In this document: positions 18,138 through 27,939 of the stretch, in pieces
Layout: each line of letters starts with the position of its first letter
Numbering within the stretch: the first letter of the stretch is position 1
Source: Chitinophagia bacterium
GTDB lineage: Bacteria > Bacteroidota > Bacteroidia > Chitinophagales > Chitinophagaceae
DNA: 63,444 bases
Assembly (NCBI GenBank): GCA_021324175.1
Contig: JAJPJP010000234.1
Location: forward strand, 1-63,444
Direction: 5' to 3'
The notes under the pieces: model-generated
What the model saw: only the letters and a program-made list of their open reading frames with translations
Database searches by the model: none
Told to the model about the DNA's origin: nothing
Position numbers and translations under genes: made by a program

Positions 18138-18887
18138 CTAGTAGTCGTCGCTTGTGGGGAGCGAAGCCAGAACTTCCCTAGCCAATCGCCTGTTTTCATT
18201 TGATGCGTCTTTCATCACTTTTCCGTCTTTTAGCGTGATAGTGCGGTTACTGAACGACGCAATATCGGGTTCGTGTGTTACAAAGACTATCGTCTTTCCC
18301 TGCTGCTGGTTCAACTCCTGCATAAGTGCCATTATTTCAAAAGAAGTCCGCGAGTCGAGGTTTCCCGTTGCTTCGTCTGCAAGAATCATTACGGGTTCAT
18401 TGACCAGGGCACGGGCGATGGCTACTCTCTGTTGCTGTCCTCCTGACAATTGGTTAGGCGTGTGGTCGAGACGGTCGGCTAGCTTCACTGATTCGAGCGC
18501 CTTGATCGCCTTCTCTCGCCTCTCTTTGTGAGTGATGGCCGGGTTGTACAGGAGTGGCAGCTCTACGTTCTCCAAAGCTGAGGTTCGAGGTAGTAAGTTG
18601 TACGCCTGAAAAACAAAGCCAATTTTATTGTTTCGCAGGCGGGCAAGCTCGTTGCGGGAGAGCGTGCCGACATTAACCCCGTCAAGCAAATAAATCCCTT
18701 CAGTTGGCTTGTCCAGGCAGCCCAGGGTGTTTAGCAAGGTTGTTTTTCCTGAACCGCTGCTGCCCATAATCGTGACAAATTCGCCGGATTGAACATCAAA
18801 CGTGACACCCTTGAGGGCTCGGACGATTTCACTTCCCATACGGAATTCACGTTTAATATTCTGAAGTTCCAGGATTTTGGTACCCAT
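18138..18887 (-). CDS. MacB/LolD-type ABC transporter ATPase
   Basis: Protein of 249 residues. Walker A G-S-S-G-S-G-K-T-T at 42-50, Q-loop F-Q-A-Y-N near 93, signature L-S-G-G-Q-Q-Q-R at 147-154, Walker B V-M-I-L-A-D-E at 166-172 and H-loop T-H-E-P. It drives the permease encoded 133 nt downstream. It lies 38 nt after the adaptor gene. Confidence 0.92.
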   Translation of the reverse strand: MGTKILELQNIKREFRMGSEIVRALKGVTFDVQSGEFVTIMGSSGSGKTTLLNTLGCLDKPTEGIYLLDGVNVGTLSRNELARLRNNKIGFVFQAYNLLPRTSALENVELPLLYNPAITHKERREKAIKALESVKLADRLDHTPNQLSGGQQQRVAIARALVNEPVMILADEATGNLDSRTSFEIMALMQELNQQQGKTIVFVTHEPDIASFSNRTITLKDGKVMKDASNENRRLAREVLASLPTSDDY

Positions 18888-18925
18888 GTCAAAATTTAAA
18901 TGGTTCGCCGATCCGGCACTGTCTG

Positions 18926-20218
18926 TTACTTGTTTCCCCCACCTTGTGGCCGATTCGCGCTGTTTGCGGGGCGGCTTCCTGGACGTGATGGCATAAAAGG
19001 GCTGCGCTGAGTGGATGGCTTGGCAGCCGATTTATCCGTGGGATTTTCCACGCCCGTCACCACATCATCGTCATCCGATAATCCCGCAAAGACCTCAACG
19101 TTTGTGTCATCGTTGAGACCGGTAATGATCCGTTTCTGAATAAGGCTATCGCCCTTCTTTACCCAAACGTAAGCGCGTGTCCTTTTGACTGCTCCCGTCG
19201 TATCACTGTTTTTCCTTCTGGAAGTATCTGCTCCCGACTTTTTATGATGAAAGGAACTTGAGTCGACTTCGCGCTCGCCGATCTTGTACTGCTTTTCCAT
19301 CGTCGATGCGGGCTGAAACTTCAGTGCCTTTGCTGGAATTAACATGGCATTGTTATCCTCCCTGGTAAATATTGTGATGTTAGCTGTCATTCCCGGTTTT
19401 AGTTTCATGTTCGTGTTCTGGGCACTGATAATAGTGGAATAAGTGACTACGTTAGCCGAAACAGTAGGTTCGAGTCGTATCTGTGCGACTTCCCCGCTAA
19501 AAACATCGTCAGGATAGGCGTCTACGGTGAAAGTCACCCGTTGATTTATTTTGACATTGCCGATGTCCGCTTCATCGACCGCGCCCTGGACCTGCATTTT
19601 TGTTATGTCCTTAGCAATTACAAAAAGCGTGGGAGTGCTGAAACTCGCGGCAACCGTCTGCCCGATGCTGACGTTGCGTGTCATGACGACCCCGTCAACT
19701 GGCGAGTAAATACTGGAGTATTGCAGGTTTTTGGTCGCCGCGTCAAGCTGGGACTGCACGCTTTGAACATTTGCCTGGGCACTGTTATAATTATATTGGG
19801 CTGTTTCGAAGTCGGCCTTGCTGATGGCACCCGCTTGATAAAGGAGATTTTGCCGGTCAAATGTGCTTTTCTGATAGACAAGCTGGCTTTTTGCTACCTC
19901 GAGGTTTGCTTTATATTGATTGACGGCGGCAGCTAGCAACGACTGATCCAGCTGCGCGATCAATTCACCCTTTTTTACCTTGGAATTAAAATCCGCGTAA
20001 ATATTCTTGATCGTACCGGAAACTTGCGTGCCGACTGAGACAGTGTCGACAGGTTGCACGGTACCGGTGGCCGTTACACTTCTTGAAATGTAACCGTATT
20101 GCGGACGCTCGGTATCCAGAATCAACGGTTTATCCTCTTCCCGAAATCGAAAATACCAGAGTGCTGCCCCGATCAGCAGCAAGAGGAGAAGGAGACCGAC
20201 TATTTTTAAACTTTTCAT
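18926..20218 (-). CDS. Efflux periplasmic adaptor (HlyD/MacA family)
   Basis: Protein of 430 residues with an N-terminal membrane anchor (residues 4-24), a biotinyl-lipoyl-like half (V-S-V-G-T-Q-V-S-G-T-I), an alpha-hairpin coiled coil (about 95-170), the second lipoyl half (Y-S-P-V-D-G-V-V) and beta-barrel domains. The C-terminal 130 residues are unusually basic and Ser/Pro/Asn-rich, including a low-complexity tail ending P-Q-G-G-G-N-K. It links the ABC permease to the outer-membrane factor encoded 30 nt upstream. Confidence 0.88.
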   Translation of the reverse strand: MKSLKIVGLLLLLLLIGAALWYFRFREEDKPLILDTERPQYGYISRSVTATGTVQPVDTVSVGTQVSGTIKNIYADFNSKVKKGELIAQLDQSLLAAAVNQYKANLEVAKSQLVYQKSTFDRQNLLYQAGAISKADFETAQYNYNSAQANVQSVQSQLDAATKNLQYSSIYSPVDGVVMTRNVSIGQTVAASFSTPTLFVIAKDITKMQVQGAVDEADIGNVKINQRVTFTVDAYPDDVFSGEVAQIRLEPTVSANVVTYSTIISAQNTNMKLKPGMTANITIFTREDNNAMLIPAKALKFQPASTMEKQYKIGEREVDSSSFHHKKSGADTSRRKNSDTTGAVKRTRAYVWVKKGDSLIQKRIITGLNDDTNVEVFAGLSDDDDVVTGVENPTDKSAAKPSTQRSPFMPSRPGSRPANSANRPQGGGNK

Positions 20219-20248
20219 CTCTGCAATTTATAATTTATTCCGGCCGGC

Positions 20249-21577
20249 TTAGAGTTTGACCGGTTCGCCCATATAGAATTCGTAAATTCTTATATTTAAG
20301 GCCGTGCTGTATTTTGCCTGAATGTAATTTTCAAGCGCCTGCACATAAAGTGTTTTTTGTGTGAGGTAATCAACCGTGTTCACCGCCCCGACCTTCAGTT
20401 CTTCGTTGACAATCCGGTAGCTCTCTTTCGCCGAATTCAATTGTTCTACCGAGGCGTCATATTGGGCTTGTGAGTTCAATACGTTTATATAGGCCTGTTC
20501 TACCTGTTGTGTCAAAACCGTTTTGGTGTTCGTCAATGTAAGCTGGGACTGGGACACTTCAATTTTCGCGTTTTCGACATTCGTCTTATTGACACGTTTC
20601 GTAAAGATTGGAATGGAAAGTGTAAGCCCGATCTGTTGGTAAAAATTGTTGTCAAGTTGTTTCAAATAGGAAAAATCATTATTGTCGGAATAGCCTGTCG
20701 CGATCGCAGCCCCTAAAGTCGCAATTGGATAGTATCCTGCTTTTGCTTTGGCCAGGTCAAGTCGTGCAACCTGAACGCCAAGTTCGCCTATCTTCACCTC
20801 GGGCCTTGTTGCCAATGCTGCTTTCTGTGCTTCGGCCAGTGAGGCTGTGAGTGCCGATGCCATGAGCGTATCGGGCACGACAATATCAAATTTGTAGTCT
20901 GTTGGCAATAAAAGCAGTTGCTTTAAGGTCAGGGCATTTTGTCTCTCGGTGTTTTGCGCGGTAACGAGGTTGTATTTGTCATTTGCCAACTGGGCCTGGA
21001 GTTCAATGAGGCTCACTTTAGCAATGCTTCCTGCGTTGTACTGTTGCTGAGCCTGGCCAATTTGAGCCTGGGACGTGGTCAGCAGATCCTGAAGGTAGAG
21101 CACGTTTTCTTTTGCCAGTAAAATATTCAGATAGGCCTGTGTGACTTGCAGCGTGATGCTATTTTCCTGCTGAAGTACATTTAGCGACGCTGTTTGGACG
21201 TTTAATTGATTCTGCTTTAACACGTCGTTCAGGTAACCACCGTTGTAAATTGTCCATGAAGAGTTTAAAGACAAGTTGTTGGCGAAATTGGCCTGTGTCT
21301 GGAAACCACCGACAACCGGGTTTGCATTTTTGCTGTTTGTAAGAGAGGCCGCGACCGTGCCACTTAGGCCCGGCAATTTTTGAGCTTTAGCCAGCAGGAC
21401 TTCCTGCTGCGCGGTTTGTTCGGAAAGGCGAAGGCTGTTGACTTGGATGTTGTTCTTCTTGGCGTAATCAATGCATAGTTGCAAACTCCATTTGCCCGGC
21501 AATCCCGTCGAATCCTGTGCGAAGACGGTCATCACAGATACCAGCATTGGAAAACCGATGACGAAAGACCTTTTCAT
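20249..21577 (-). CDS. TolC-family outer membrane factor
   Basis: Protein of 442 residues from the ATG at 21577 (a GTG 9 nt upstream is less likely). Signal peptide M-K-R-S-F-V...F-A-Q, then two OEP repeats with long helices rich in Gln, Ala and Leu, and the typical beginning W-S-L-Q-L-C-I-D-Y-A-K-K-N-N. First gene of the efflux operon; it would form the outer-membrane exit duct for the MacB-type pump. Confidence 0.88.
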   Translation of the reverse strand: MKRSFVIGFPMLVSVMTVFAQDSTGLPGKWSLQLCIDYAKKNNIQVNSLRLSEQTAQQEVLLAKAQKLPGLSGTVAASLTNSKNANPVVGGFQTQANFANNLSLNSSWTIYNGGYLNDVLKQNQLNVQTASLNVLQQENSITLQVTQAYLNILLAKENVLYLQDLLTTSQAQIGQAQQQYNAGSIAKVSLIELQAQLANDKYNLVTAQNTERQNALTLKQLLLLPTDYKFDIVVPDTLMASALTASLAEAQKAALATRPEVKIGELGVQVARLDLAKAKAGYYPIATLGAAIATGYSDNNDFSYLKQLDNNFYQQIGLTLSIPIFTKRVNKTNVENAKIEVSQSQLTLTNTKTVLTQQVEQAYINVLNSQAQYDASVEQLNSAKESYRIVNEELKVGAVNTVDYLTQKTLYVQALENYIQAKYSTALNIRIYEFYMGEPVKL

Positions 21578-21894
21578 AGCTAACACGTTTTAGGCACTGC
21601 GTTGCGTTGTGTATATGAGGAACCCAGAGCTCTTACAATTTAATTAGTGGCCAAACCGGTCGCATCTTTTTCACCAGAAAATTTGCTGCCCTCGTATAAC
21701 ACGTGTCATGCGCTTCGAAGGACTCTCAGGCAGGAACGACATTTTTCATTAGTCGATTGGCAAAGTAAAGGCCAAAATCCGAGGATTTTATCCGCCGATC
21801 AAGTCAAAGAGTATACTGCATTGGTTGGCATAACATATAAAGCGGGCTAAATTTAGTTGTATTCATCATATATCGGCATATTTCTGAAAGTAAA
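21578..21894. other. Intergenic region, no supported gene
   Basis: About 317 nt between the outermost efflux gene and the broken hydrolase. It should hold the promoter for the efflux operon, but no clean TAnnTTTG box was found on the minus strand. A 67-codon GTG-start frame (21647-21850) has no recognisable family or signal and is not called. Confidence 0.4.
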
Positions 21895-22604
21895 TTACAG
21901 CGGGGACAGGCTGTTCTTTAAGAACGACAGGATCATGTCCCCTGCTTCATTTGCTGACTTGGGGTGATAGGCGGATCTCCCATCGCAATTAAATCCATGA
22001 TCTGCAAAAGAGAATACTACATTTATGTAATCCTTACCCGCCTGGTCCATTGCCGGAGTTACTGTCTCCCGGTGATCAGGTGTAAAGTGATTATCCTTTG
22101 CACCCCAAATAAATAATTGGGGGCCACTCAGTTTCAAAACCATGCCCGTCAACAACTGGAGCGAACCGCCGTAGTACGACACCGCGGCGGCAGGGGGTAA
22201 GACTGCATTGGCCAGGAAGGCCACTCTTCCCCCAAGGCAAAGCCGACCGCGCCTATCTTATTGTGTCGAACACCCGGATGCTGGAGAAGCCACCCATGGC
22301 AGGCTTTAATATCGTTGGTCAGGCCTTCTGTCGTGAGAGGGCTTATGTGTGGTCTTACCGACTCAAAATCTGTATACGGTATGGTCGTTCCTGGGCTTGT
22401 TGTTCTGTGAAATAATTCGGGTGCGATTGCGATATATCCGGCATCCGCGAATTTATCTGCGACCTTTCTGATATGATGGTCGACGCCGAAGGCTTCTTGA
22501 AAAACCAGTATCCCCGGGCGCCTGGCGCCATCATTAGAAAAGGCGACATATGCTTGCATGTCGCCTTCTTTCTCAGCTGGCAATGTGAATATTTGCCTTG
22601 CCAT
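21895..22604 (-). pseudogene. Dienelactone hydrolase family gene with frameshift
   Basis: Two overlapping frames together make one alpha/beta hydrolase of the dienelactone hydrolase family. The first part (from the ATG at 22604) carries the N-terminal half through H-P-G-V-R-H-N-K-I-G-A-V-G-F. The second frame continues with R-V-A-F-L-A-N-A-V-L-P, S-Y-Y-G-G, W-G-A-K-D-N-H-F-T and the His region D-H-G-F-N-C. Adding one T to the T-run (A-run at 22239-22241 on the plus strand) joins the frames and yields G-F-C-L-G-G, the family nucleophile motif with catalytic Cys. The break is thus at the nucleophile codon. Either a recent pseudogene or a one-base sequence error. Confidence 0.8.
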
Positions 22605-22659
22605 GGAAATGCATTTTTTGCGCAAAAAAACCAGCGCGCCAAATACAAACCAAGAAGGA

Positions 22660-23013
22660 TTAAAGTAAAATGATCAATAGCAGAATGATGATCACGAGAC
22701 CGGCGCCGGAGATATAGATGTAAGTCGGATTCATTTCCTTAACTTCTTTTTTCATATCCTTTAATTCGCGTCGCAAGTCCTTACGTTCCGCCTTTGTCAA
22801 TTGTGATTTATCCATCGCCTTGATTTCAGCTATCCTCTCCTTTATCTCGGTGATCCGGATCTCTTTTTGCACCGGGGTCATTTTAGCGATTCTTTCCTTC
22901 ACCGTCTTTGCGTTATCGTTTGGATCGCCGTGAATGCCGGATGCCGCGAATGCATTTATGCCGGACAGTGTAAATGCAAAAGTTAACGCAATCAAAAAAG
23001 CTTTGATTTTCAT
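22660..23013 (-). CDS. Small exported coiled-coil protein with C-terminal membrane helix
   Basis: Protein of 117 residues, function not recognised. Residues 1-23 are a signal peptide (cleavage near A-F-A-A). Residues 36-93 are almost entirely Lys, Glu, Arg and Ile/Leu in heptad-like order, predicting a charged coiled coil. The last 20 residues are a pure hydrophobic helix ending in I-I-L-L. The layout resembles small periplasmic proteins of Bacteroidota seen next to stress or envelope genes. It lies 55 nt upstream of the broken hydrolase gene, on the same strand. Confidence 0.65.
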   Translation of the reverse strand: MKIKAFLIALTFAFTLSGINAFAASGIHGDPNDNAKTVKERIAKMTPVQKEIRITEIKERIAEIKAMDKSQLTKAERKDLRRELKDMKKEVKEMNPTYIYISGAGLVIIILLLIILL

Positions 23014-23220
23014 GTTTAATGTTTTTAGCTTATGAAATATTTACGAGGTGAATAATTCAAAAGCCGTTCCTGAATGGAATTTTATTCATTGTCAGGGCAA
23101 AAGAAAGCGTAAAACGGATAATTTGGGCAATCGTCGGAAAACCCAATGGCCTTTTGTGGAATAATTTTCTCAAATAAGCCCTCGAAAGGAATTTCAGCAA
23201 AATGTTAAATGAGCCGACAA

Positions 23221-26200
23221 TTACATATTCCGCCGGTATTGACCCCCTACCTCGTAAAGGGCATGCGTAATTTGGCCAAGTGAACAATATTTGGCCGCCT
23301 CCATGAGCTGTTCAAACAGATTGCCATCAGAGATGGCAACATTCTTCAATTCGGCGAGAATACCCGGGGCTGACTTTTCGTTACGCTTTTGAAACGCCGC
23401 GAGGTTCTGAATCTGCTGTTCTTTTTCCTCTCGCGAGCTTCGAATTACTTCGGCCGGTATAACAGTAGGAGATCCTTTTTTATTGAGAAATGTATTAACG
23501 CCTATGATAGGAAGTTCCCCTTTATTTTTTTGCATTTCATAAAAAAGGCTTTCTTCCTGAATTTTGTTTCTTTGGTACATTCTCTCCATGGCTCCAAGCA
23601 CGCCGCCGCGCTCAGTGAGACGATCAAACTCTGCCATAACGGCCGCCTCCACGAGGTCTGTCAGTTCTTCAATAATAAAAGAACCTTGGGTAAAATTTTC
23701 AGTCTTGGTTGATCCAAGTTCGCGATTAATAATTAATTGAATCGCCATCGCACGCCGTACGCTTTCCTCCGTCGGTGTGGTTATTGCCTCATCATAGGCA
23801 TTTGTGTGCAGGGAATTGCAATTGTCATAAATAGCGTAGAGCGCCTGTAATGTCGTTCTTATATCGTTAAAATCGATTTCCTGCGCATGCAGGCTCCTGC
23901 CCGAAGTCTGGATATGATATTTTAATTTTTGCGAACGGCTGTTGCCGCCATATTTTAATTTGATCGCCTTGGCCCAAATTCGCCTCGCCACCCTTCCTAT
24001 TACTCCATATTCGGCGTCCATCCCGTTGCTGAAAAAGAATGAAAGATTTGGCGCGAATTCGTCGATTTTCATCCCCCGACTCAGGTAATACTCTACATAA
24101 GTGTAACCGTTAGCCAGTGTAAATGCGAGCTGGGTGATGGGATTCGCGCCAGCTTCGGCAATATGGTATCCGCTTATACTTACACTGTAGAAATTGCGAA
24201 CCTTGTGATTGATGAAATATTGTTGTACGTCCCCCATCAGTTTTAATGCAAACTCCGTAGAAAATATGCACGTGTTTTGGGCCTGATCTTCTTTGAGGAT
24301 GTCGGCCTGTACCGTTCCCCGAACCTGTTCCAGCGTTTGCTGTTTTATCAATTGATAGACTTCATTTGGTAAAACCTCGTCGCCGCTTACGCCGAGCAAA
24401 CCTAGGCCCAGTCCGTCGTTCCCATCAGGAAGGCGTTCCGGCGAAAGAGGATTGTAATAACCCGGTCTCTGAAATCTCGCGAATTTTGAATCAATTATAC
24501 TGCGCACAGTTTCCCAGGCTGTATTCGCATGGACCCATTTCTCGCATTGTTGATCAATGGCCGCGTTTAAGAAAAATGCCAGGATAACCGGGGCCGGCCC
24601 GTTAATGGTCATGCTTACCGAGGTTTTTGGATCGCAAAGGTCAAAACCGGAATATAGTTTTTTGGCATCATCAACAGTGCAGATACTGACGCCGCTATTG
24701 CCCACCTTGCCTAAAATGTCGGGACGCATTGCGGGATCTTCGCCGTATAAAGTAACACTGTCGAACGCTGTGCTCAGTCTCTTGGCGGGCTGATCGATAG
24801 ACAGATAATGGAATCTTTTGTTCGTGCGTTCAGGGCCGCCTTCTCCGGCAAACATCCGCGTTGGATCTTCCTCTTGTCTTTTCAAAGGGAAAACTCCAGC
24901 GGTATAGGGAAATTTCCCGGGGAAATTTTCCTGCAGGCGCCAGTGCAGAATATCGCCCCAGTCCCGGAATCTGGGTACAGCAATTTTTGGCACGCGGGTA
25001 TGAGAAAGTGTTTTGAAAAAAATTGGTTGCCGGATTTTCTTTCCCCGGACGTCATATTCAAAAAAATCACGTTTGTATCTGGATTTGGTTTCTTCCCATT
25101 CATCGACGAGTTTACGGCAAACGGGCATGAGTTTTTTCTCCCAACTTGCGATGGCTTCCAAAAGTTCATTTTGGGCAGCTGATTCACCCTTCTCCCGGAC
25201 GATTTCGAGGGCCCCCTTGAGCTGGTATAACCGACTTGCTATCTCCGCCTGTTCTCTTGATTTGTCATTATAATCCCGGACGACCTCGGATATTTCTGAG
25301 AGATAGCGAATTCTTGACGGAGGAATGATCGTATTGTTATTTGTAGGAGATCGGAATTCGCCTTCGCGCAATTCACCCTCGAAGGAGGTCGGGTATTTAT
25401 CATGGACCCTGCGGATCAGAGCGTCAAAGAGCGCGTTTACGCCCCGGTCATTAAATTGTGCAGCAACGGTGCCCAGGATGGGAAGCGTATCATCCTTCGC
25501 GGAGAAAAGGTTGTGGTTACGTTTATACTGTTTACGGACTTCGCCAAGCGCATCTAATCCGCCAGCCTTATCGAACTTGTTAATGGCGATCAGGTCTGCA
25601 AAATCAAGCATATTGATTTTTTCCAATTGTGACGCTGCGCCATATTCCGGTGTCATAACATAAAGACTGATTCCGCAATGATCCAGTATGGATACATCGC
25701 TTTGACCTGATCCCACCGATTCCAGAATAATAAAATCGAATCCATTTTTTTTGCAGATTCCGATAGCTTCGCCAACATGCTCACTTAGTGACTTGTCGCT
25801 TTCTCTCGTCGCGAGGCTTCTCATATACACGCGCGGCGATGAAATCGAATTCATTCGAATCCGGTCACCCAGCAGCGCACCTCCGGTCTTTTTTTTTGAA
25901 GGATCAACCGATATGACGGCAACTGTTTTATCCTGGAAATGATTGAGAAATCGCCGGACTATTTCGTCGGTGATAGATGATTTACCTGCGCCTCCAGTAC
26001 CTGTGATACCGAGCACGGGAATTTCCTTGTCCCTGATCTTGCCGTCTTCCCCACCGAGGCCGTTCTCTGCATTGGTAATTTCCCGCGCAACCTTTCGCAC
26101 ATCCTTCCATTCTCCCAGAGTCATTTGATGATCATAATGGCCGTTGCCATTCAGGCTAAAATCGCATTTTCCTAGGAGGTCATCGATCATGCCCTCCAGT

Positions 26201-26580
26201 CCCATTTTTCTGCCATCATCGGGCGAGTAGACCCGGCTTATTCCATATTTATGCAGTTCATTGATTTCCTGGGGTAGGATAGTTCCGCCGCCACCGCCAA
26301 ATATTCTGATATGCCCGCATCCATTTTCGTCAAGGAGGTCCTTCATGTATTTGAAGTATTCCAGGTGTCCGCCCTGGTAAGAAGTAACAGCTATGCCTTG
26401 AACGTCTTCTTCAATGGCTGCCTCCACGATTTCCTGGACACTACGGTTATGACCAAGATGGATAACTTCGGCACCCTTTGCCTGCATGATCCGGCGCATG
26501 ATATTGATCGCGGCGTCGTGACCGTCGAAAAGCGATGCTGCCGTAATAATCCTGATCTTGTTTTGTAAAGATGAAGCCAT
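23221..26580 (-). CDS. icmF: Fused isobutyryl-CoA mutase
   Basis: Protein of 1119 residues with the IcmF architecture: an N-terminal B12-binding domain (1-140) with the base-off His21 in F-D-G-H-D, a central MeaB-like G-protein chaperone domain with Walker A G-T-G-G-A-G-K-S at 194-201, a linker, and a C-terminal acyl-CoA mutase barrel (about 560-1119). The stretch [17 protein letters not shown] is the IcmF form of the substrate region and differs from methylmalonyl-CoA mutase. It interconverts isobutyryl-CoA and n-butyryl-CoA using adenosylcobalamin; some relatives also act on pivalyl-CoA. It stands alone, divergent from rhaM, with a palindrome and a -7 box just upstream. Confidence 0.93.
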   Translation of the reverse strand: MASSLQNKIRIITAASLFDGHDAAINIMRRIMQAKGAEVIHLGHNRSVQEIVEAAIEEDVQGIAVTSYQGGHLEYFKYMKDLLDENGCGHIRIFGGGGGTILPQEINELHKYGISRVYSPDDGRKMGLEGMIDDLLGKCDFSLNGNGHYDHQMTLGEWKDVRKVAREITNAENGLGGEDGKIRDKEIPVLGITGTGGAGKSSITDEIVRRFLNHFQDKTVAVISVDPSKKKTGGALLGDRIRMNSISSPRVYMRSLATRESDKSLSEHVGEAIGICKKNGFDFIILESVGSGQSDVSILDHCGISLYVMTPEYGAASQLEKINMLDFADLIAINKFDKAGGLDALGEVRKQYKRNHNLFSAKDDTLPILGTVAAQFNDRGVNALFDALIRRVHDKYPTSFEGELREGEFRSPTNNNTIIPPSRIRYLSEISEVVRDYNDKSREQAEIASRLYQLKGALEIVREKGESAAQNELLEAIASWEKKLMPVCRKLVDEWEETKSRYKRDFFEYDVRGKKIRQPIFFKTLSHTRVPKIAVPRFRDWGDILHWRLQENFPGKFPYTAGVFPLKRQEEDPTRMFAGEGGPERTNKRFHYLSIDQPAKRLSTAFDSVTLYGEDPAMRPDILGKVGNSGVSICTVDDAKKLYSGFDLCDPKTSVSMTINGPAPVILAFFLNAAIDQQCEKWVHANTAWETVRSIIDSKFARFQRPGYYNPLSPERLPDGNDGLGLGLLGVSGDEVLPNEVYQLIKQQTLEQVRGTVQADILKEDQAQNTCIFSTEFALKLMGDVQQYFINHKVRNFYSVSISGYHIAEAGANPITQLAFTLANGYTYVEYYLSRGMKIDEFAPNLSFFFSNGMDAEYGVIGRVARRIWAKAIKLKYGGNSRSQKLKYHIQTSGRSLHAQEIDFNDIRTTLQALYAIYDNCNSLHTNAYDEAITTPTEESVRRAMAIQLIINRELGSTKTENFTQGSFIIEELTDLVEAAVMAEFDRLTERGGVLGAMERMYQRNKIQEESLFYEMQKNKGELPIIGVNTFLNKKGSPTVIPAEVIRSSREEKEQQIQNLAAFQKRNEKSAPGILAELKNVAISDGNLFEQLMEAAKYCSLGQITHALYEVGGQYRRNM

Positions 26581-26594
26581 GTTTTTGTGATAGG

Positions 26595-26602
26595 CAAAGG
26601 TA
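26595..26602 (-). promoter_or_regulatory. Candidate -7 promoter box of icmF
   Basis: On the minus strand the sequence reads TACCTTTG, an exact TAnnTTTG Bacteroidota -7 element, 15 nt before the icmF ATG. No good TTTG -33 element stands at the usual distance; the palindrome at 26610 occupies that place. Confidence 0.5.
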
Positions 26603-26609
26603 CTCCAAA

Positions 26610-26629
26610 AAACTAATGAGCGTTAGTTT
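26610..26629. promoter_or_regulatory. Palindromic operator-like site upstream of icmF
   Basis: Arms AAACTAATG and CGTTAGTTT are inverted repeats with one mismatch and a 2-nt spacer, 20 bp in all. Size and symmetry are typical for a TetR-family dimer. It lies immediately upstream of the icmF -7 box, where a bound repressor would block RNA polymerase. Identity of the regulator is not known from the window. Confidence 0.55.
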
Positions 26630-26694
26630 ACCCCGATGCACGGCGAATTAGCGTTTATCTTCCGGAAATCAATATCTTCATGAAATAACCAGTT

Positions 26695-27027
26695 ATGAAG
26701 CGTTATTGCCTTGCCCTTGATCTGAAGGAGGACCCTGCACTCATTGCAGAATACGAACACTATCATAAGAATGTCTGGAGAGAAATCGAAGACAGCATCC
26801 GCGAGTCGGGGATTGAATCGATGTCCATTTACAGGACAGGGAACAGGCTGTTTATGATCATGGAGGTTGCCGACGGCTTCTCGTTTGACGATAAGTTCGC
26901 AGCAGACGCGGCTAACCGGCGGGTTCAGGACTGGGAGAACCTGATGTGGAAATTTCAGCAGCCATTGCCCTGGTCAAAGCCAGGTGAGAAATGGGTGCTG
27001 ATGCATGAGATTTTCCGCCTGGCATAG
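26695..27027 (+). CDS. rhaM: L-rhamnose mutarotase
   Basis: Protein of 110 residues, the full length of the RhaM family (dimeric ferredoxin-like fold). Key features are the early Y-C-L-A-L-D-L, Y-H-x-N-V-W, the central G-I-x-S-M-S-I-Y-R, and the C-terminal W-E-N-L-M-W-K-F-Q-Q-P-L-P-W with M-H-E-I-F. It interconverts anomers of L-rhamnose or L-fucose in the cytoplasm. It is followed after 68 nt by a sugar-lactonase-like amidohydrolase, which suggests the oxidative route of a 6-deoxysugar. Confidence 0.9.
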   Translation: MKRYCLALDLKEDPALIAEYEHYHKNVWREIEDSIRESGIESMSIYRTGNRLFMIMEVADGFSFDDKFAADAANRRVQDWENLMWKFQQPLPWSKPGEKWVLMHEIFRLA

Positions 27028-27095
27028 GCTGAGCGTGGCTCTTATTTATTTCTTCATAAATCTGATCCGATAGCAATTTCCCTTCAAACCAATTT

Positions 27096-27920
27096 ATGAA
27101 TATTGACTCCCATGTGCATTTCTGGAAATACGAAAAAAAACGCTATGCATGGATTAACGACGACATGAAAGTTCTGCAGCAGGATTACCTGCCAGATCAG
27201 CTTTCGGTTAGTCTAAGGCGAAACGGAATGGATGCATGCGTCGCAGTCCAGGCCGATCAGTCAGAATTGGAAACCAGGTTCCTTGTTGAACTCGCAAAAA
27301 ATCACAAGGAGATTAAAGGGATCGTGGGCTGGGTCGACCTTCAGTCGCCAAACCTGGAAAATCGCCTTCGCCATTTTGCAGAATTCGGCCTGATCAGGGG
27401 GTATCGCCATATCGTGCAGGGCGAGGTCGCCGGTTTTCTGCTGAAGCCTGAATTTCTGCATGGCGTAGCTCTCTTAAAGGAGTTCAACTATACTTACGAT
27501 ATTCTCATTTATCACTACCAGCTGGCCGAAGCAGTTTCATTCGTACGAAATTTTCCTGATCACCGACTGGTGATCGATCATTGTGCAAAGCCGGATATCA
27601 GGCGAAAAGAGATTGACGACTGGAGAAAGCACATGAAAGAAATCGCCCAGCAGGGAAATGTCTATTGTAAAATTTCGGGGCTTTTTACAGAAGCAGCCTG
27701 GAAGGGTTGGAGTGTCAACGAATTTTACCCCTACCTGGATTCAGTTTTCGAATTTTTCGGTCCTGACCGACTGATGTTTGGCAGCGACTGGCCGGTAATC
27801 CTTGTGTCAGGTTTGTACGTCCAATGGAAAAGCTTGCTCGAAAATTACATGCAGAATTTTGATATCGAAACAAGAGAAAAGGTATTTGGGCTAAATGCAA
27901 CAAGATTCTACGGAATCTGA
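27096..27920 (+). CDS. Amidohydrolase, L-fuconolactonase-like
   Basis: Protein of 274 residues in the amidohydrolase-2 (TIM-barrel metal hydrolase) family. D-S-H-V-H-F-W at residues 4-10 provides the first His pair, Y-R-H-I-V-Q and V-I-D-H-C-A-K-P-D supply further active-site His, and F-G-S-D-W-P carries the catalytic Asp. Together these are the layout of L-fucono-1,5-lactonase and related sugar lactonases. Downstream of rhaM, hydrolysis of a deoxy-aldonolactone is plausible. Convergent with the S4 gene 20 nt away. Confidence 0.82.
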   Translation: MNIDSHVHFWKYEKKRYAWINDDMKVLQQDYLPDQLSVSLRRNGMDACVAVQADQSELETRFLVELAKNHKEIKGIVGWVDLQSPNLENRLRHFAEFGLIRGYRHIVQGEVAGFLLKPEFLHGVALLKEFNYTYDILIYHYQLAEAVSFVRNFPDHRLVIDHCAKPDIRRKEIDDWRKHMKEIAQQGNVYCKISGLFTEAAWKGWSVNEFYPYLDSVFEFFGPDRLMFGSDWPVILVSGLYVQWKSLLENYMQNFDIETREKVFGLNATRFYGI

Positions 27921-27939
27921 CGGTAGCGAATTGTCCGGT

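Noticed and set aside
21647-21850. A 67-codon GTG-start frame between the efflux operon and the broken hydrolase
   Set aside because: No recognisable family, no signal peptide or periodicity, and it lies where the efflux promoter should be.
22236-22247. An apparent Cys-to-Ala change at the hydrolase nucleophile
   Set aside because: The Ala is read in the wrong frame after the one-base deletion; restoring the base gives Cys, so this is a frameshift and not a substitution.
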